Assembly (NCBI GenBank): GCA_937879965.1
Contig: CALFMP010000036.1
Location: 1 to 64,000, forward strand
Source: QKMZ01 sp012965515
GTDB lineage: Bacteria; Cyanobacteriota; Vampirovibrionia; Obscuribacterales; Obscuribacteraceae
Length of the DNA: 64,000 nucleotides
Direction: 5' to 3'
How positions within the stretch are numbered: the first letter of the stretch is position 1; each line of letters opens with the position of its first letter. The position numbers and the translations under genes were made by a program. The notes beneath the pieces are model-generated. The model saw only the letters and a program-made list of their open reading frames with translations, did no database searches and had not been told where the DNA came from. This document shows positions 24,930 to 33,185 of this stretch, one piece after another.

Positions 24930-25300
24930 CGAATTTCCCCAGTCGGCCTTAGTATAGACCATCGGGGTACCAGCTCTGAGCAAGGTGATTGTAAGCCCCG
25001 GAGCAAGATCGGCGACGCAGCATCAGTTTTTTTTGAATTCTGCCACCATTTATGGTGAACGGTAAATGTCGATCTATTGATTAGAAAGGTGATGGAAAGC
25101 TATTTTATTGCTAAATAACAATTGGTATAGACGAATTTAAGACACGATTTTGAAGTGCCGAATGAACATGTATCTATAGGGGGCGCGGAGTTTCCAGTGT
25201 TCGGAGGCACTCGCCACCAGTCGAGGTATCACCCAATATAGGTTTTTAGTTGTCGTCTATTTTTGTCATACTAAAGGCTGGAGGGAAAAAAATAACGTCT
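24930..25300. other. Intergenic region, little seen
   Basis: About 370 bases between divergent genes. It has an AT-rich stretch (about 25070-25140) that may hold promoters and a GGAGGG site (25280) ahead of the small gene at 25301. No gene, repeat or strong hairpin is visible. Confidence 0.45.
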
Positions 25301-25492
25301 ATGAAAAGAAAAAGTTGGTTTGAAAAAATCGATGCCACCTCTGCTCTGCCGAATTTCTATCCATACAGTGAAGACTCGACCGACACGCAGCAGTCTGCTG
25401 ATTTAAACGATTCCTTTCATTTAATTTTCGAGAACAGCGAAAACATAGTCCCGCTCAATAATTGGTCGCAGGACGATCAGGTGGCTGTATAA
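25301..25492 (+). CDS. Small acidic protein, unknown
   Basis: 63 residues from ATG at 25301 (a TTG at 25250 in the same frame would add 17). GGAGGG lies about 15 bases upstream, a little far. The protein is acidic and polar (EDSTDTQQSADLNDSF) with no membrane segment. A strong terminator 28 bp past the stop supports a real transcript. Function unknown. Confidence 0.55.
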   Translation: MKRKSWFEKIDATSALPNFYPYSEDSTDTQQSADLNDSFHLIFENSENIVPLNNWSQDDQVAV

Positions 25493-25519
25493 GTTTATCC
25501 CGACCCCAGGGAGAAAAGA

Positions 25520-25549
25520 AAAGGAGTGCATTGCACTCCTTTCTTTTTG
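25520..25549 (+). terminator. Rho-independent terminator
   Basis: AAAGGAGTGCA (25520-25530) and TGCACTCCTTT (25532-25542) are perfectly complementary, followed by CTTTTTG. It ends the transcript of the small gene at 25301. Confidence 0.8.
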
Positions 25550-25863
25550 TCTACAGGGAACTACATATGATGGCAGCGGTCTTATCACGCAGAAACGAAG
25601 AATCGAGAAAAACGCTGTAAAACCACGGATATGAACGTTTCGATCGACGCCGAAACGTTTCAGGGAAGAGCCGCTTGAGAAAGCGGCTCTTCTCCATTTT
25701 AGAATGTCTTTCTTGAATCTTAAATCGTTTGGTAATGCGGACTTTCAAGCTTGTTTTTATATTGCTCCTATTTCCTGAATCAATAGGAACTAAGTTTTTA
25801 TACCTTTGTCTCTCTCCTATCGTTTTTACGAAAAGAAATTTAGTAGCGCGCAAAGGTGAAAGT
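25550..25863 (+). ncRNA. Possible small RNA or leader with two stacked hairpins
   Basis: After one terminator at 25520 there are two further perfect hairpins: AACGTTTCG/CGAAACGTT (25634-25659, 9 bp) and AAGAGCCGCTT/AAGCGGCTCTT with a GAGA loop (25666-25691, 11 bp), the second followed by CTCCATTTT. No reading frame lies between the first terminator and these hairpins, so an independent short transcript or a leader of the dehydrogenase gene (25864) is possible. The remaining 170 bases up to the dehydrogenase start are AT-rich. The hairpins are seen directly; the RNA is inferred. Confidence 0.4.
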
Positions 25864-27057
25864 ATGAAAGCAATAACATGGCAAGGAAAGCACAAAGTCC
25901 AAGTCGACAATGTGCCGGACCCGACATTGGAACAACCCACAGATGCCATTATAGAGATCACCTCCTCTGCGATTTGCGGATCTGATGTGCACTTGTACAA
26001 CGGCTTTGTGCCGACGATGGAACATGGTGATATTCTCGGCCACGAATTTGCGGGTAGAGTCGTAGCGGTTGGTGCCGACGTTACACGCGTCAAGGTTGGG
26101 GACAGAGTTGTAATTCCATTTACGATTTCCTGCGGTAAGTGCTTCTATTGTGTGCAGGAGATGTTCTCTTTGTGCAGTGAAACTAACCCGAATGCGCATC
26201 AGCAGGAGGCTTTAATCGGCTATGGAACCGCCGGGCTATATGGCTATTCGCACATGTATGGCGGTTTTCCTGGTGGACAAGCTCAATACGTGCGCGTTCC
26301 GCATGTGGATGTTGGCGCGTGCGTTTTGCCTGAAGGAATTTCAGAAGAGCACGCTCTCTTCCTTTCAGATATTTTTCCTACCGGCTATATGGCGGCAGAG
26401 AATTGTGATATCAAAGCAGGTCAAACAATAGCCGTATGGGGATGCGGACCAGTAGGGCAATTCGCTATTCGCAGTGCTTTCATGTTGGGCGCAGAACGCG
26501 TGGTTGCTATCGACGAGCATGAGTCGAGATTGGAACTTGCAGCAAGTGCCGGCGCGCATACAATTAATTTTTCCGAAGTCAACGTTTTTGATTCACTGAA
26601 GTCCCTAACCAACGGTAGAGGACCTGATGCTTGTATTGAAGCAGTCGGATTTGAGTCTAACGGGCACACCGTAGATGCCGTAATGGATGGCGCAATGCAA
26701 GTCATGCATTTGCAAACCGACAGATCTCATGCCCTACGAGAAGCAATAAAATGTTGCCGCCCTGGAGGGACAATTTCCATTCCTGGCGTCTACCTCGGCA
26801 CTCTAAATGCTTTTCCGCTCGGCATAATTTTTGCCAAAGGAGTGAACTTGAAGATGGGTCAGACTCACGTGCAGAAGTATATGCAGCCATTGCTGCAAAA
26901 GATCATCAATAATGAGATCGACCCGCGTGAGATAGTTTCGCATCGAATCACCCTTGATGAAGTGCCAGATGCGTACTCAATGTTTGCGAAGCGAGACAAT
27001 ATGTGCACCAAGGTAGTCATCACTCCCAATGCTGAGTCTGCTACTCGCGCAGCTTAA
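25864..27057 (+). CDS. Zinc-dependent alcohol/formaldehyde dehydrogenase
   Basis: 397 residues from the ATG at 25864 (AAAGGTGA upstream); the frame is open further upstream but that part reads as non-coding. It is a medium-chain dehydrogenase. C38, H60 and E61 (GHEF) are catalytic-zinc residues, and C90, C93, C96 and C104 bind the structural zinc. The nucleotide-binding loop is WGCGPVGQFAIRSA, with DEH at the end of the next strand, favouring NAD. The extra length, and the PDACIEAVGFES segment followed by an inserted helix before the next strand, resemble the glutathione-independent formaldehyde dehydrogenase-like branch. Substrate cannot be fixed from sequence. Confidence 0.88.
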   Translation: MKAITWQGKHKVQVDNVPDPTLEQPTDAIIEITSSAICGSDVHLYNGFVPTMEHGDILGHEFAGRVVAVGADVTRVKVGDRVVIPFTISCGKCFYCVQEMFSLCSETNPNAHQQEALIGYGTAGLYGYSHMYGGFPGGQAQYVRVPHVDVGACVLPEGISEEHALFLSDIFPTGYMAAENCDIKAGQTIAVWGCGPVGQFAIRSAFMLGAERVVAIDEHESRLELAASAGAHTINFSEVNVFDSLKSLTNGRGPDACIEAVGFESNGHTVDAVMDGAMQVMHLQTDRSHALREAIKCCRPGGTISIPGVYLGTLNAFPLGIIFAKGVNLKMGQTHVQKYMQPLLQKIINNEIDPREIVSHRITLDEVPDAYSMFAKRDNMCTKVVITPNAESATRAA

Positions 27058-27076
27058 TGCATGGAGAAACATTCAT

Positions 27077-27847
27077 CTATGGCTCGGTCGCAAGGACTGA
27101 GTCATTAGATGAAGATGGCTCCGCGGGTGGGGAGAAAATGCTTGGCTCCTTACCAAATAGACTTTCAAAACCATCAACGATGACTCGGTAACAACCGCAG
27201 CTTGCTGCCTCTAACCCCTCTCTATCCGTGATAGTGACAATTCCTCGTACATATGTGATTAAGCCGGCTTTCTGCAGCGTGCTGGCAGCTACGTTTACAG
27301 CTGGGCGACGAACACCCAGCATCTGTCCAAGGAATTCTTGAGTAAGTGGAAAACTTCTTCTATCCATTCTGTCATGACAGAACAAGAGCCAGCGCGCGCA
27401 TCGCGAATCCACGTTGTGCGAACGATTGCACGCGGCGTTTTGAGCAGTTTGGTTAAACAACGACTGCGCGTATTTATTCATAAGGTCTGCAAATGTCGGG
27501 AGCGTTTTCAAAAGTCGCTTGAACTCCACCGTGGGAAGTCTGAGTACCGGCCCTGGAATTTGACAGAAGCACATCCCAGTCATTGACTCTGCTCCGAAAA
27601 TTACTGGAATGCCTACGCAGCCTTCTTTGCCTACAGTTGCTACCTCGATGAGTTCGTTCTCCTCCACAATAGCAACTATGGATTCAACACCGCTCTCTGG
27701 GAAATACACAAAATCGAGAGGTTTGCCGTTCTCGAAGATCGGTTGTTTGATGTTGAAACCTAACAACTCTAGATGAGGTGCAACGGCTTGCCATTCCTCG
27801 GTAGGTAAGCGAAGCAACATTTGGTTTTGAGGTGTTTCTATATTCAT
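27077..27847 (-). CDS. Crp/Fnr-family transcription regulator
   Basis: 256 residues. Residues about 15-140 form the cyclic-nucleotide-type beta barrel (FENGKPLDFVYFPESGVES), but without the usual phosphate-binding RxS segment, so cAMP binding is doubtful. Residues about 165-235 hold the winged helix (LTQEFLGQMLGVRRPAVNVAA) and the CGCY tail typical of a large subgroup of Crp-like proteins. There is no Fnr-type N-terminal Cys cluster. The gene converges with the dehydrogenase gene. A Pro/Ser-rich extension of about 30 residues ends the protein. Confidence 0.9.
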   Translation of the reverse strand: MNIETPQNQMLLRLPTEEWQAVAPHLELLGFNIKQPIFENGKPLDFVYFPESGVESIVAIVEENELIEVATVGKEGCVGIPVIFGAESMTGMCFCQIPGPVLRLPTVEFKRLLKTLPTFADLMNKYAQSLFNQTAQNAACNRSHNVDSRCARWLLFCHDRMDRRSFPLTQEFLGQMLGVRRPAVNVAASTLQKAGLITYVRGIVTITDREGLEAASCGCYRVIVDGFESLFGKEPSIFSPPAEPSSSNDSVLATEP

Positions 27848-28172
27848 GTGCTTGCCTTTCGACTTTTACTTGTCGTATGGTCTGTTTTGTTCTGGTTTAC
27901 GACTCTTGTCTGCCCTTGCCAAAACCTCTCCGGAGTAAATCGGTAGTAAATTAGAAGGCGACCGGGGTTTGCGGCCCAGGTCGCCTCTGAAGAACCGGAA
28001 ACTTCTTGGTAGGAGCTTCCGTTCATGTTTTCGGCTCTCACAGCCGCTTTGCTTTGTTCTCTTCTTTTGTAGATAGTGTGCTGACGTCGATGCGAGAGGC
28101 AAGTTCCTAAATTACTGATGAGTTTAGAAATTAGTCTGCATTCGTAGCTCTTAGCGCAAACAGATGGTTGCA
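27848..28172. other. Gap between Crp-type gene and kinase gene
   Basis: 325 bases. A GTG-initiated frame of 109 codons fills it exactly and overlaps both neighbours by a few bases, but its product is basic, polar and lacks a ribosome site, so I treat it as chance. No repeat or strong hairpin is seen; the promoter of the Crp-type gene should lie here. Confidence 0.4.
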
Positions 28173-29324
28173 CTAACTCATAGTCAGATACTTTTTCTTT
28201 GCAGCTCTGATCGCCTGACCCATTTCACCCGCTGACTGCCAGCGTTTGCGTGGGTCTTTCTCCAGAGCTTTCAACACGAGATCTGCTACTTCTTTTGGCG
28301 TGTAATCTGCTGCGAACGGTTTGGGTGGCGCGTCTCTATGCGCTAAGATAACAACGAAATCATTGCCACCAGTGAATGGTGGTGCTCCTGTAAGGCATTC
28401 ATACATCATGCAACCGACCGAATATATGTCTGATACTGCCGTCGGCAAGCGAGCATCTATAAAATCCGGCGCAAGGTAAGTAGAGCATCCGTAAATGCTC
28501 GTCGTCATTGTGCAAACCTTATCCCACTCGAGTTCGCGGAAGAGACGCTCAGCAACAGCGAAATCACTTACCTTCGGGACTACATTGCCGCCTGTCGTTG
28601 CCAGAAAAATATTGGTCGGTTTCAAATCTCCGTGCACGACTTCTTGTCCGTGCGCGTACTCCAGGGCGGCACAAACACCATCAAAGATGTCCAAAACCTC
28701 AGCGACCGAAGGCAGACTTTCTTTTGTAATCAGCTCATTCAGTTGTTTGCCTTCCAAGTACTCGCAGACAACAAAAGGTTGTGATTTCCCTCTTTCCGCT
28801 CTGACAGTTCCAATTGAATGGGTTCTGACGATGTTTTCGTGTTCTAATGAGTGCGCCGCCTTTGCTCCTTGCACAAATCGTTTTGCAGATTTGCTGTCCC
28901 AGACTAGACTCTCAGATAAGACTTTGACGATATAACGATCTTGGGTGCTGGTGTCGAAAGCTTCGTACACATCGCACAAATTTCCTTTGCCTAATCTCCT
29001 CGAACACAGAACCTCCATGGTGTTTCCATCGAGTCGTGATCCCGTAATTGGCTTGGCTAACTCAACCTCATTGTTTTTTGTCAGCATCAAAAGCGTGGAG
29101 TCAAAATCACAGATTACAGCTTGCACAGCGAAGAAGCGGTTACACTTTGGGCAACGCTTTGCTTTGGTTTCAGAAGAAATTGTCTGCGGATCTAATTCGA
29201 GCTCTGTCTTCTTCAGCTCGATTTTCATGTCGCCTTTCGATTTCTTCTTTTTCGATGCACGATTCTGGAAGAACTTGAACATGGCAGCAGGCTCTCGGTT
29301 TTTACCTATATTCCCCATGAGCAT
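28173..29324 (-). CDS. Atypical Ser/Thr protein kinase with zinc-finger-like N-terminus
   Basis: 383 residues (or 369 from an ATG at 29282; neither has a clear ribosome site). After a Lys-rich start, residues about 58-75 hold CPKCNRFFAVQAVICDF, a partial zinc ribbon with three cysteines. The kinase domain (about 105-378) has the Gly loop GKGNLCDVYEA, the ATP-binding Lys in YIVKVL, the catalytic loop as HGDLKPTN and not HRDLKPxN, and the metal loop as DFA, not DFG. The catalytic and metal Asp residues remain, so activity is possible though altered. No transmembrane segment follows, so it is soluble. A hemerythrin gene lies upstream on the same strand. Confidence 0.88.
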   Translation of the reverse strand: MLMGNIGKNREPAAMFKFFQNRASKKKKSKGDMKIELKKTELELDPQTISSETKAKRCPKCNRFFAVQAVICDFDSTLLMLTKNNEVELAKPITGSRLDGNTMEVLCSRRLGKGNLCDVYEAFDTSTQDRYIVKVLSESLVWDSKSAKRFVQGAKAAHSLEHENIVRTHSIGTVRAERGKSQPFVVCEYLEGKQLNELITKESLPSVAEVLDIFDGVCAALEYAHGQEVVHGDLKPTNIFLATTGGNVVPKVSDFAVAERLFRELEWDKVCTMTTSIYGCSTYLAPDFIDARLPTAVSDIYSVGCMMYECLTGAPPFTGGNDFVVILAHRDAPPKPFAADYTPKEVADLVLKALEKDPRKRWQSAGEMGQAIRAAKKKYLTMS

Positions 29325-29335
29325 TCAATATAAAA

Positions 29336-29357
29336 GGTCGGAGCTTATGCTCCGACC
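29336..29357 (-). terminator. Terminator after the second hemerythrin gene
   Basis: GGTCGGAGC and GCTCCGACC pair perfectly over 9 bp with a four-base loop, and TTTTATATT follows on the minus strand. It sits 22 bp past the hemerythrin stop and only about 12 bp before the first possible kinase start, so the kinase depends on read-through or on a promoter overlapping this hairpin. Confidence 0.8.
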
Positions 29358-29378
29358 CATTGTGCCTTCAAATAGGCG

Positions 29379-29888
29379 CTAGCTAGCTTTTCTGTGCTTG
29401 ACCGCCGTGGTCTTGGACTTGTTCAGCATACGCATTTTATGCTTCTTGACGGTCTCCGCCATCATATCGAGGTCTTCGCCCGTTTCCTTTAATTTTGGAA
29501 GAAGTTCGCCCTCTTCCTCTTTTACGTGATGCTGAATGAGCTCAGAAAGCACCTTCACCTTTGCCTTCACGTTTTCCTCAGAGCCGTCCATCTTCGTCAA
29601 CTCTCGAAGCAGCCCCTTCACCACATGGTGCTCTTCATAGGCTTCTTTGGCTCCATCTTCTTCCTCCCGCATAATCGGAGGATAGACGATCTGCTCCTCA
29701 AGAGTGGCGTGAATTGTGAGCTCGGTGACGATTTTGTCGATCAAACTCTTACGTTGGCGGCTAGTACGTGCACTTTCGAACTCAGCAAAAAGTCCTTCGA
29801 CCTTTCGGTGGTCTTCTTTCAGCATAGTGACAATTTCAGGCTCGCCCATCATTGCACTGACTGCATCTCCAACACTTTTTATGTTCAT
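29379..29888 (-). CDS. Hemerythrin-like HHE-domain protein
   Basis: 169 residues with GGAGA ahead of the ATG. The HHE ligands are in LKEDHRKVEG, TIHATLEEQIVYP, EEHHVVKGL and QHHVKEEEGELLP, a complete diiron set. The domain is close to that of the protein at 14966, but here the tail is short and basic (KSKTTAVKHRKAS) without the Glu-rich run. Likely role is oxygen, NO or iron handling. A terminator follows directly. Confidence 0.9.
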   Translation of the reverse strand: MNIKSVGDAVSAMMGEPEIVTMLKEDHRKVEGLFAEFESARTSRQRKSLIDKIVTELTIHATLEEQIVYPPIMREEEDGAKEAYEEHHVVKGLLRELTKMDGSEENVKAKVKVLSELIQHHVKEEEGELLPKLKETGEDLDMMAETVKKHKMRMLNKSKTTAVKHRKAS

Positions 29889-30085
29889 AAAATAGTCTCC
29901 TTTCTGTCTTGTTTAGGAGACCGCAGAGGGCTTACTCAGTTCCTGTTTAGTCAGATTGCAAACGTAAATTTCGCTTCTGAAATTAGGAACCTAGCTGCTT
30001 TCCGTTTGTCCTCCTGGTAGAACCAAGCATAAAAAACAGAGTGCAGTTTGAAATTTAGAGCCCGACGCGAAGTGAGGGGAGTACG

Positions 30086-30394
30086 ATGACAAATACAGTG
30101 AATAAGTCTCAAGATAGTCAATCAAAGCAAAACGAAAATCAATCGCAGCAAAAAAATAACAACAACGATAAAGAAGGCGTAAAACCGAACAAGGGAGAAG
30201 GTTTTTATCCAATCTCCGATATGCAGTTTGATGTCATCACTGTTATTCAAGAAAAGTGTAAGGCTCTTCAAGCCTATGACAAATATCTGCTTGATGCGCA
30301 ACCGTGTGAAGAACTGACTGCAGTTCTCGAGAAAATCCGCTCCGCCGACAAAGAGCATGTTGAGGAATTGAAGCAGTTTCTCGGCAAGTGCTAA
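30086..30394 (+). CDS. Small protein with Gln/Asn-rich N-terminus
   Basis: 102 residues, strong GAGGGGAG site before the ATG. Residues 1-40 are Gln, Asn, Ser and Lys-rich and disordered; residues 45-102 form two amphipathic helices (FDVITVIQEKCKALQAYDKY and a KEHVEELKQFLGKC end). This short helical unit resembles a fragment of a ferritin-like or four-helix-bundle protein. It is divergent from the hemerythrin gene, so shared control is possible. Function unknown. Confidence 0.75.
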   Translation: MTNTVNKSQDSQSKQNENQSQQKNNNNDKEGVKPNKGEGFYPISDMQFDVITVIQEKCKALQAYDKYLLDAQPCEELTAVLEKIRSADKEHVEELKQFLGKC

Positions 30395-30431
30395 TTTCGG
30401 TCGAGTTGGTTAAACATCGCCCACCCCCACG

Positions 30432-32045
30432 CTAGACGGCGGCGGTTTCGGGTTTTGTTTGTGTGGTGCCGTGTCCGTGGACCGGAGTTGGTCCGGCTGA
30501 CGGTGCCGAACGAATGTGGCGGGCGCGGCGTTTGCTCTTGAACATGGCGCGCAATTCGCCCCAATCCATAACAAGCGTTCCGCCGGTGGATTCGTGCTGT
30601 TTCTCCCAGTCCATGATCAGCTCGAGGCACGCATGGTCGACATAATCTAGTTCGTCCATGCAAACATGCAACTCTGTATTTGCTGGCACCGAATCTAGTG
30701 CGTCAGCCAGGAGGGGCAAGCTCAAAAATGTTGCTGCTCCGCGCAAGTGCAATATGGATTTGTTTTCGGATTGATCGATACTTATGTTCAAACGCGTCAT
30801 GGTGTAGACGAGTTTAATTACTGAAAGCGCCACGCCAAGGGCAACCCCTACAAGCAAGTCCGTGGCGACGATGGCGATAGTAGTGATGGCGTAAACACCA
30901 ACAAGGCGAGGTCCGAAGTCCCAAAGTTTGCGAATCGCTTTAAAGTCGATGAGCTTAAACCCGGTGAACAAGAGCAGCGAAGCGAGGGTCGCAATCGGCA
31001 CCATTCGAAGAACACCGGGGATGGCAACGACCGCGATCAACAGCCAAATGCCGTGCAGGATCGCAGAGCGATTTGTCTTTGCGCCACTCATCACGTTGAC
31101 GCTGCTGCGTGCAATGACGCCTGTCATCGGCAATGCGCCAATGAGTCCGCAAATAGTATTGCCGATACCCTGCGCGATCAATTCTTTGTCGTATTTTGTT
31201 CTGGGTCCGCGGTGCAGCTTGTCTACTGCAGCTGCGCTGAGCAGAGTTTCGGCGCTGGCAATGATCGCCAATACAATAGAGAAGCGTGCGATAGCCCAGG
31301 GGTCCATTTTTGAAACGGTCGCTAGGTCTAAAAATTGAATTCCGCTGAAAATGCTATCCGGCAGAGGAATCGTTTTCAGAGGCAGATGCAATAGCGTGGT
31401 TGTCATCGTTGCTGCGACTACTGCCACCAATGCGCCTGGTATGGATGCGAGTTTGCCCTTCGCGAACTTCCTCCACAAGACAAGCACTACAATCGTGAGT
31501 ACGCCAATATTGACGGACTCCAGTGCCGTTGTTGTCGGGTCGCATAGATTGGCGAACAAATCCGGAAGGTGTTTGATGTTGTGCAGTGCGTGCGCTTTCG
31601 GATGAAGTGCACCTATTACATAGAGTTGACTGAGCACTAGAGTGATGCCGATGCCGGACATCATTCCGTTGATCACTGCAGGTGATACCGCGCGGAAAAT
31701 CTGAGCGATGCGTGCAAAACCCATGCAGAGTTGCAAGAGTCCCGCAGATACCAGAATTATTGCGAGTCCAGCAAGTCCATGGTTGCTGACAATTTCATAT
31801 ACAAGTACGGTGAGACCGGCCGCCGGTCCGCTAATTTGCAAAGGACTGCCGGTGATGAAACCGATTATGCAGCCGCCGACAATTCCCGTGAGAATTCCTT
31901 TTTCTACTGGCACGCCTGATGCGAGCGCGATGCCCAAGCAAAGCGGCATTGCCATAAGAAAAACTACAAGCGAAGCAAGAAAATCCTTCGTCAGTGATTC
32001 TCGAGTCGTCACGTGTGGGTTCCATTTGAACATGATGGACCTCAT
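30432..32045 (-). CDS. SulP-family anion transporter with STAS domain
   Basis: 537 residues. About 10-12 hydrophobic segments start near residue 22 (LASLVVFLMAMPLCLGIALA), with the SulP signature regions GSPLQISGPAAGLTVLV and GLIGALPMTGVIARSSVNVMSGAKT. A C-terminal STAS domain (about 430-510) contains the short DELDYVDHACLELI segment. The family carries sulphate, bicarbonate or other anions, usually with sodium or protons. The fused STAS domain and high conservation of the core support a working transporter; the substrate is not determinable here, and no carbonic anhydrase gene is adjacent. The start may be the ATG at 32045 or the Met four codons later (MFKWNPHVTTRES). Confidence 0.92.
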   Translation of the reverse strand: MRSIMFKWNPHVTTRESLTKDFLASLVVFLMAMPLCLGIALASGVPVEKGILTGIVGGCIIGFITGSPLQISGPAAGLTVLVYEIVSNHGLAGLAIILVSAGLLQLCMGFARIAQIFRAVSPAVINGMMSGIGITLVLSQLYVIGALHPKAHALHNIKHLPDLFANLCDPTTTALESVNIGVLTIVVLVLWRKFAKGKLASIPGALVAVVAATMTTTLLHLPLKTIPLPDSIFSGIQFLDLATVSKMDPWAIARFSIVLAIIASAETLLSAAAVDKLHRGPRTKYDKELIAQGIGNTICGLIGALPMTGVIARSSVNVMSGAKTNRSAILHGIWLLIAVVAIPGVLRMVPIATLASLLLFTGFKLIDFKAIRKLWDFGPRLVGVYAITTIAIVATDLLVGVALGVALSVIKLVYTMTRLNISIDQSENKSILHLRGAATFLSLPLLADALDSVPANTELHVCMDELDYVDHACLELIMDWEKQHESTGGTLVMDWGELRAMFKSKRRARHIRSAPSAGPTPVHGHGTTQTKPETAAV

Positions 32046-32354
32046 AGTGGTGGCGAATTAAAACGAGATGCCGGGGCACCTGGATTAGGTCAGATAGGGA
32101 TTGGGCCGAGAGAAGAACTGCGGGATGCCGGAGAACCAGGGATGCATATGAACTGTGCAGTTCTGTGTTGGGATTCTTGTCAGTTTCCCACGCAGGTTTC
32201 CGCGAAAGTTTCCTGTGCAAGGTCAACCGCTTTCGCGGTTTGCTGTTCTGGTGTTGCTCGGCCATCCGCAATGGTGGTCCGGGCGGGACACTAGCCGTAC
32301 CTGTCAGCCAATTTGATTGGTTGCTTGGGCGGGCGTATTTGTTACTCGAATACC
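32046..32354. other. Leader region of the SulP gene
   Basis: 309 bases upstream (minus strand) of the transporter. An AACCGC/GCGGTT hairpin at 32225-32240 has a GAAA tetraloop when read on the minus strand, and CCAAT/ATTGG arms lie near 32310. No gene is seen. Confidence 0.4.
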
Positions 32355-32654
32355 TTACCTCAAAAAAGGCTCCTTGGCAAGCGAAATTTCTAAAAGCTTG
32401 TGGTTGAAAGCTTTGCGAAGATCTCCACCGAATTGCTTTTTGAAGGTTTCGCTAGAAGGCTGATTAGGAGCCGTTTTCGACGTGTCGTCACTGTTGCGGA
32501 AAATCTCCGCAATCCCTTGTTTTCGGTATGAATTCGGAAGTCTTTTTGATGCATTGGAAAGATCGTCCGACGCCGTCGCTATCAGCAATGTGAGCGAAAT
32601 TATTGCAGCGCCGAGAAGGCGCCTTAAATTAGTTTCGATAGTCTGAGCAAACAT
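32355..32654 (-). CDS. Small exported protein, unknown
   Basis: 99 residues with a signal-like N-terminus (RRLLGAAIISLTLLIATA), then a polar helical body without known motifs. No clear ribosome site precedes the ATG. The 20-bp-spaced repeat array at 32744-32873 lies about 90 bp upstream and might control it. Moderate support only. Confidence 0.5.
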   Translation of the reverse strand: MFAQTIETNLRRLLGAAIISLTLLIATASDDLSNASKRLPNSYRKQGIAEIFRNSDDTSKTAPNQPSSETFKKQFGGDLRKAFNHKLLEISLAKEPFLR

Positions 32655-32743
32655 AAAAACGAAAGGTTCACGTCAGCACCATATACGGTGCGGCAGCGAA
32701 ATACAGAAGGTCTAAGTATTATCAATTTCCTTTTGCAAGTCGT

Positions 32744-32873
32744 ACGCAAGTCTCCTTGTTGAAACGCAAGTTTCCAGGTGATGCGCAAGACTTCAGCTAC
32801 CAGAACGCAGGATTCCAGTTTGTTAAAACGCAAGATCGTTCTACAACCAATTTCCAGGTTGGCTACACGCAAG
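32744..32873. repeat. Array of ACGCAAG motifs spaced about 20 bp
   Basis: ACGCAAG or a one-base variant occurs at 32744, 32764, 32783, 32805, 32828 and 32867, mostly followed by a TTTCC or TCC element. The spacing of 19-23 bp, about two helical turns, puts the copies on one face of the DNA. It lies upstream of the minus-strand gene at 32654 and downstream of the tRNAs. It is iteron-like in form; a regulator array is an alternative. The rest of the gap 32655-33020 is unremarkable except for the tRNA terminator. Confidence 0.6.
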
Positions 32874-32982
32874 TGTCCTGCAATTTTTTCAGGGCATGGT
32901 TAAGGAGTTATGAAACCGATGTAGGTTGATACCACCCTTGAAAATCTCATGGGCAAACTCATGAAAACGTTCACTCTGGTGA

Positions 32983-33014
32983 AACAAAAAGAGCATCTCG
33001 TTTGAGATGCTCTT
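32983..33014 (-). terminator. Terminator of the tRNA transcript
   Basis: AAGAGCATCTC (32989-32999) and GAGATGCTCTT (33004-33014) pair perfectly, followed by TTTGTTTC on the minus strand, six bases past the tRNA-Lys 3' end. Confidence 0.85.
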
Positions 33015-33020
33015 CGAAAG

Positions 33021-33095
33021 TGGTGGGTCATCCGGGATTCGAACCTGGAACCAATTGCTTAAGAGGCAACTGCTCTGCCGTTGAGCTAATGACCC
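33021..33095 (-). tRNA. tRNA-Lys (CTT)
   Basis: 75 nt on the minus strand. The acceptor arms GGGTCAT and ATGACCC pair over seven positions, the T arm has GGTTCGAAT, and the anticodon stem GTTGC/GCAAT closes the loop CTCTTAA, giving anticodon CTT (Lys). The 3' CCA is encoded (33021-33023). Confidence 0.93.
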
Positions 33096-33112
33096 TTGCG
33101 ATGGGAAAAATT

Positions 33113-33185
33113 CGCGCTCGGTTGGATTCGAACCAACGACAACCCGCTTAGAAGGCGGGGGCTCTATCCACTGAGCTACGAGCGC
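33113..33185 (-). tRNA. tRNA-Arg (TCT)
   Basis: 73 nt on the minus strand, 17 bp upstream of tRNA-Lys. GCGCTCG pairs with CGAGCGC, the T arm holds GGTTCGAAT, and CCCGC/GCGGG encloses the loop CTTCTAA, giving anticodon TCT (Arg). No CCA is encoded, unlike its neighbour, so it must be added by the CCA enzyme. The two tRNAs share one terminator. Confidence 0.93.

Noticed and set aside
27844..28173. 109-codon minus-strand frame between the Crp-type and kinase genes
   Set aside because: It overlaps both neighbours neatly, but starts at GTG with no ribosome site and encodes a polar, basic, low-information sequence.
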